Origin: Thermogemmatispora onikobensis
GTDB taxonomy: Bacteria > Chloroflexota > Ktedonobacteria > Ktedonobacterales > Ktedonobacteraceae
Direction: 5' to 3'
NCBI RefSeq assembly: GCF_001748285.1
Contig: NZ_BDGT01000011.1
Location: 1-64,000 of the forward strand
Length of the DNA: 64,000 nt
The position numbers and the translations under genes were made by a program. This document shows, in pieces, positions 62,636 to 64,000 of this stretch (positions within the stretch are counted from its first letter, which is position 1; each line of letters starts with the position of its first letter). The notes below the pieces were generated by a model that searched no databases, was not told the origin of the DNA, and saw only the letters and a list, made by a program, of their open reading frames with translations.

Positions 62636-62905
62636 GAGCAGCGCCCGCGCGCCCGCCCTCCAGTCGGGCCCAGCGGTTAGTGAGCCAGCCGGCAGTCCAG
62701 CGGGCCTCAGTCGCTCTCTCAGACTGCCGGAGGGGGCGGGACGGCTGAGCTATTGATTGCTCCCCCGTGGGCCAAGGTTGGTGAGATATGCTCATCCTAT
62801 TGTCCTTTCATCAGGCTACAATAGCTGACCCGGTGGTCGGTCGGCAGAGCAGCCGGGGCACTGCGTGAGAATGTCGCAGCAGTCAGGAGCGGGAGAAGCA
62901 CAACG

Positions 62906-63931
62906 ATGGTCTCAGAGCACATCACCTCATCCGGGGAGCGTCCCCTGGCCTTTGACGAAGCCACGCGGACGCGCGAACGACAATTTTGGCTGGGTCTCTA
63001 CGAGCAGATGCTCACCATACGCCTCTTCGAGGAGCAAGTCAACGAGCTGTATATGAGCGCCAAAATGCCGGGCCTGGCCCATTTGTACAGCGGCGAAGAG
63101 GCGGTAGCTGTCGGGGTCTGCGCGGCCCTGCGCCGCGACGACTACATCACCAGCACCCACCGTGGTCATGGGCACTGTCTTGCCAAAGGCGCCGCCGTCG
63201 ACCGTATGTTTGCCGAGTTGCTCGGTAAGCAGCCCGGCTACTGTCGCGGCAAGGGCGGCTCGATGCACATCGCCGATCAGGAAAGCGGCAATCTGGGGGC
63301 CAATGCCATCGTCGGCGGTAGCGCTGGTATTGCCACAGGGGCTGCTCTCTCCTGCAAGCGCCGGGGCAGCGGCCAGGTCGTGGCCTGCTTCTTTGGCGAT
63401 GGCGCCTTGGGGCAGGGCCTGCTCTATGAGGCCATGAACATGGCGGCGCTCTGGCAGCTGCCAGTCATCTACGTCTGCGAAAACAACCTCTACAACGAGT
63501 ACACGCCCAACCGCGAGACGACTGCCGGTGATATGCTGGCTCGGCCCCGGGCCTTCGGCATCCAGACCGAGGAAGTCGATGGACAGGATGTACGCGCCGT
63601 TTACGCGGCTGCTGTGCGCCTTGTCGAGCGCGCGCGGCGCGGCGAGGGTCCGGCTTATCTCCAGTGCAACACCTACCGTTTCTATGGTCATCATGTTGGC
63701 GACATTCAGCGCAGCTACTATCGTGCCCGCGAAGAAGAGGAATGGTGGAAGGCGCAGCGCGATCCTCTCAAGATTCTCAGCTCCTGGCTGCGTGAGCAAG
63801 GGCTGGCCGAGGAGCGCCACTTTGCCGAGATCGAGCGGCGCGTGCGTGCCCTGATCGAGGCAGGGGTGCGCTTTGCTCTGGAGGCTCCCTATCCTGATCC
63901 GCAAGAGGTGGCCCAGCATGTCTATGCCTAG
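62906..63931 (+). CDS. pdhA: 2-oxoacid (pyruvate/acetoin) dehydrogenase E1 alpha
   Basis: 341 residues, ATG 62906. Thiamine-diphosphate E1 alpha: FEEQVNELYMSAKMPGLAHLYSGEEAVAVG, the HRGHGHCLAKGA loop, the TPP motif GDGALGQGLLYEAMNMAALWQLPVIYVCENN and the C-terminal YRFYGHHVGD. The shape (AMNMAALW) is shared by pyruvate and acetoin dehydrogenases; the shorter length favours the acetoin/PdhA-like group. The E1 beta gene overlaps its 3' end. The complex would make acetyl-CoA; substrate not certain. Confidence 0.93.
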   Translation: MVSEHITSSGERPLAFDEATRTRERQFWLGLYEQMLTIRLFEEQVNELYMSAKMPGLAHLYSGEEAVAVGVCAALRRDDYITSTHRGHGHCLAKGAAVDRMFAELLGKQPGYCRGKGGSMHIADQESGNLGANAIVGGSAGIATGAALSCKRRGSGQVVACFFGDGALGQGLLYEAMNMAALWQLPVIYVCENNLYNEYTPNRETTAGDMLARPRAFGIQTEEVDGQDVRAVYAAAVRLVERARRGEGPAYLQCNTYRFYGHHVGDIQRSYYRAREEEEWWKAQRDPLKILSSWLREQGLAEERHFAEIERRVRALIEAGVRFALEAPYPDPQEVAQHVYA

Positions 63932-64000
63932 TGTCTCTAGTGCTGCCAGTGCGCCGCAGGCTCCAGAAGGCTGGCGCGAAATTACCCTGGGACAAGCGAT
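63918..64000 (+). CDS. 2-oxoacid dehydrogenase E1 beta, start only (cut by window end)
   Basis: ATG 63918 or 63924 inside the end of E1 alpha (overlap 14 bases). After a Ser/Ala-rich stretch it reads WREITLGQA, the normal opening of E1 beta (REIT.GQAI). GAGGTGG lies about 9 bases before the first ATG. Only 27 codons are in the window. Confidence 0.85.
   Translation, partial: MSMPSVSSAASAPQAPEGWREITLGQA

Noticed and set aside
1-64000. tRNA, rRNA or CRISPR features
   Set aside because: Scanning by eye for TPsiC-type sequences, rRNA landmarks and regularly spaced direct repeats gave nothing convincing; a dedicated search (tRNAscan, Infernal, CRISPR finder) would be decisive.

Overview
The window is GC-rich bacterial chromosome with dense genes on both strands. 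It suggests a Ktedonobacteria-type Chloroflexota, perhaps close to the CO-oxidising genus Thermogemmatispora. The grounds are a form I aerobic CO dehydrogenase set in the order medium-small-large, many GAF/zinc-ribbon/Pro-rich signalling proteins, a HemQ-type heme pathway, and frequent GTG/TTG starts. The genus is an inference from content; no rRNA or tRNA gene was found to test it.

Layout. 1-8.6 kb: end of a CHAT protease-like gene, a DUF971 protein, a 51-residue membrane peptide, then a minus-strand run (MpaB/DUF2236 oxygenase-like protein, SDR, membrane protein, threonine aldolase, and a large pseudokinase fused to an ABC-type substrate-binding domain). 9.3-19 kb: hypothetical proteins, a PfkB sugar kinase, a DUF1464-like protein, a 1032-residue multi-GAF/PAS histidine kinase, an HD-domain protein and a Pro/Ala-rich protein. 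19.2-27.1 kb: a coxG-like gene, then the tetrapyrrole cluster hemA-hemC-hemD-hemQ-hemL-hemB, ending in a structured RNA-like stretch and an intrinsic terminator. 27.8-35.2 kb: a GH15 glucan hydrolase, then siroheme and sulfite reduction genes (cysI, precorrin-2 dehydrogenase, cobA) and an rlmI-like methyltransferase. 35.5-39.5 kb: a zinc-ribbon membrane protein, a truncated response regulator and an intact NarX/NarL-type two-component pair. 39.9-46.2 kb: coxM-coxS-coxL, an XdhC-YHS fusion, coxG and a methyltransferase. 46.4-64 kb: membrane proteins, a DJ-1/PfpI protein beside a decayed LysR gene, a large phage-tail-like protein, a globin, folD-fchA, a TnpB remnant, a SHOCT protein, HxlR/DoxX, a DsbA-like protein, a small Moco-domain protein, a beta-hydroxyacid dehydrogenase, a FadR-type regulator with a clear promoter-operator, and the E1 alpha and beta genes of a 2-oxoacid dehydrogenase (beta cut by the window end).

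How it fits together. The hem cluster makes uroporphyrinogen III from glutamyl-tRNA and carries HemQ, the last enzyme of the coproporphyrin-dependent route. The next cluster diverts uroporphyrinogen III to siroheme for sulfite reductase. The cox cluster encodes a Mo-Cu CO dehydrogenase with maturation genes (XdhC-type, CoxG), preceded by a two-component system that may or may not control it. FolD and FchA are translationally coupled, and the FolD lacks the lysine needed for cyclohydrolase activity, so the pair probably splits the two reactions.

Decay is visible in four places: a TnpB element, a LysR gene, a response regulator and a hemA tail that runs into hemC. No CRISPR array, tRNA, rRNA or intact mobile element was seen. 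Boundaries and promoters are read by eye. Protein family calls rest on motif recognition, not searches.
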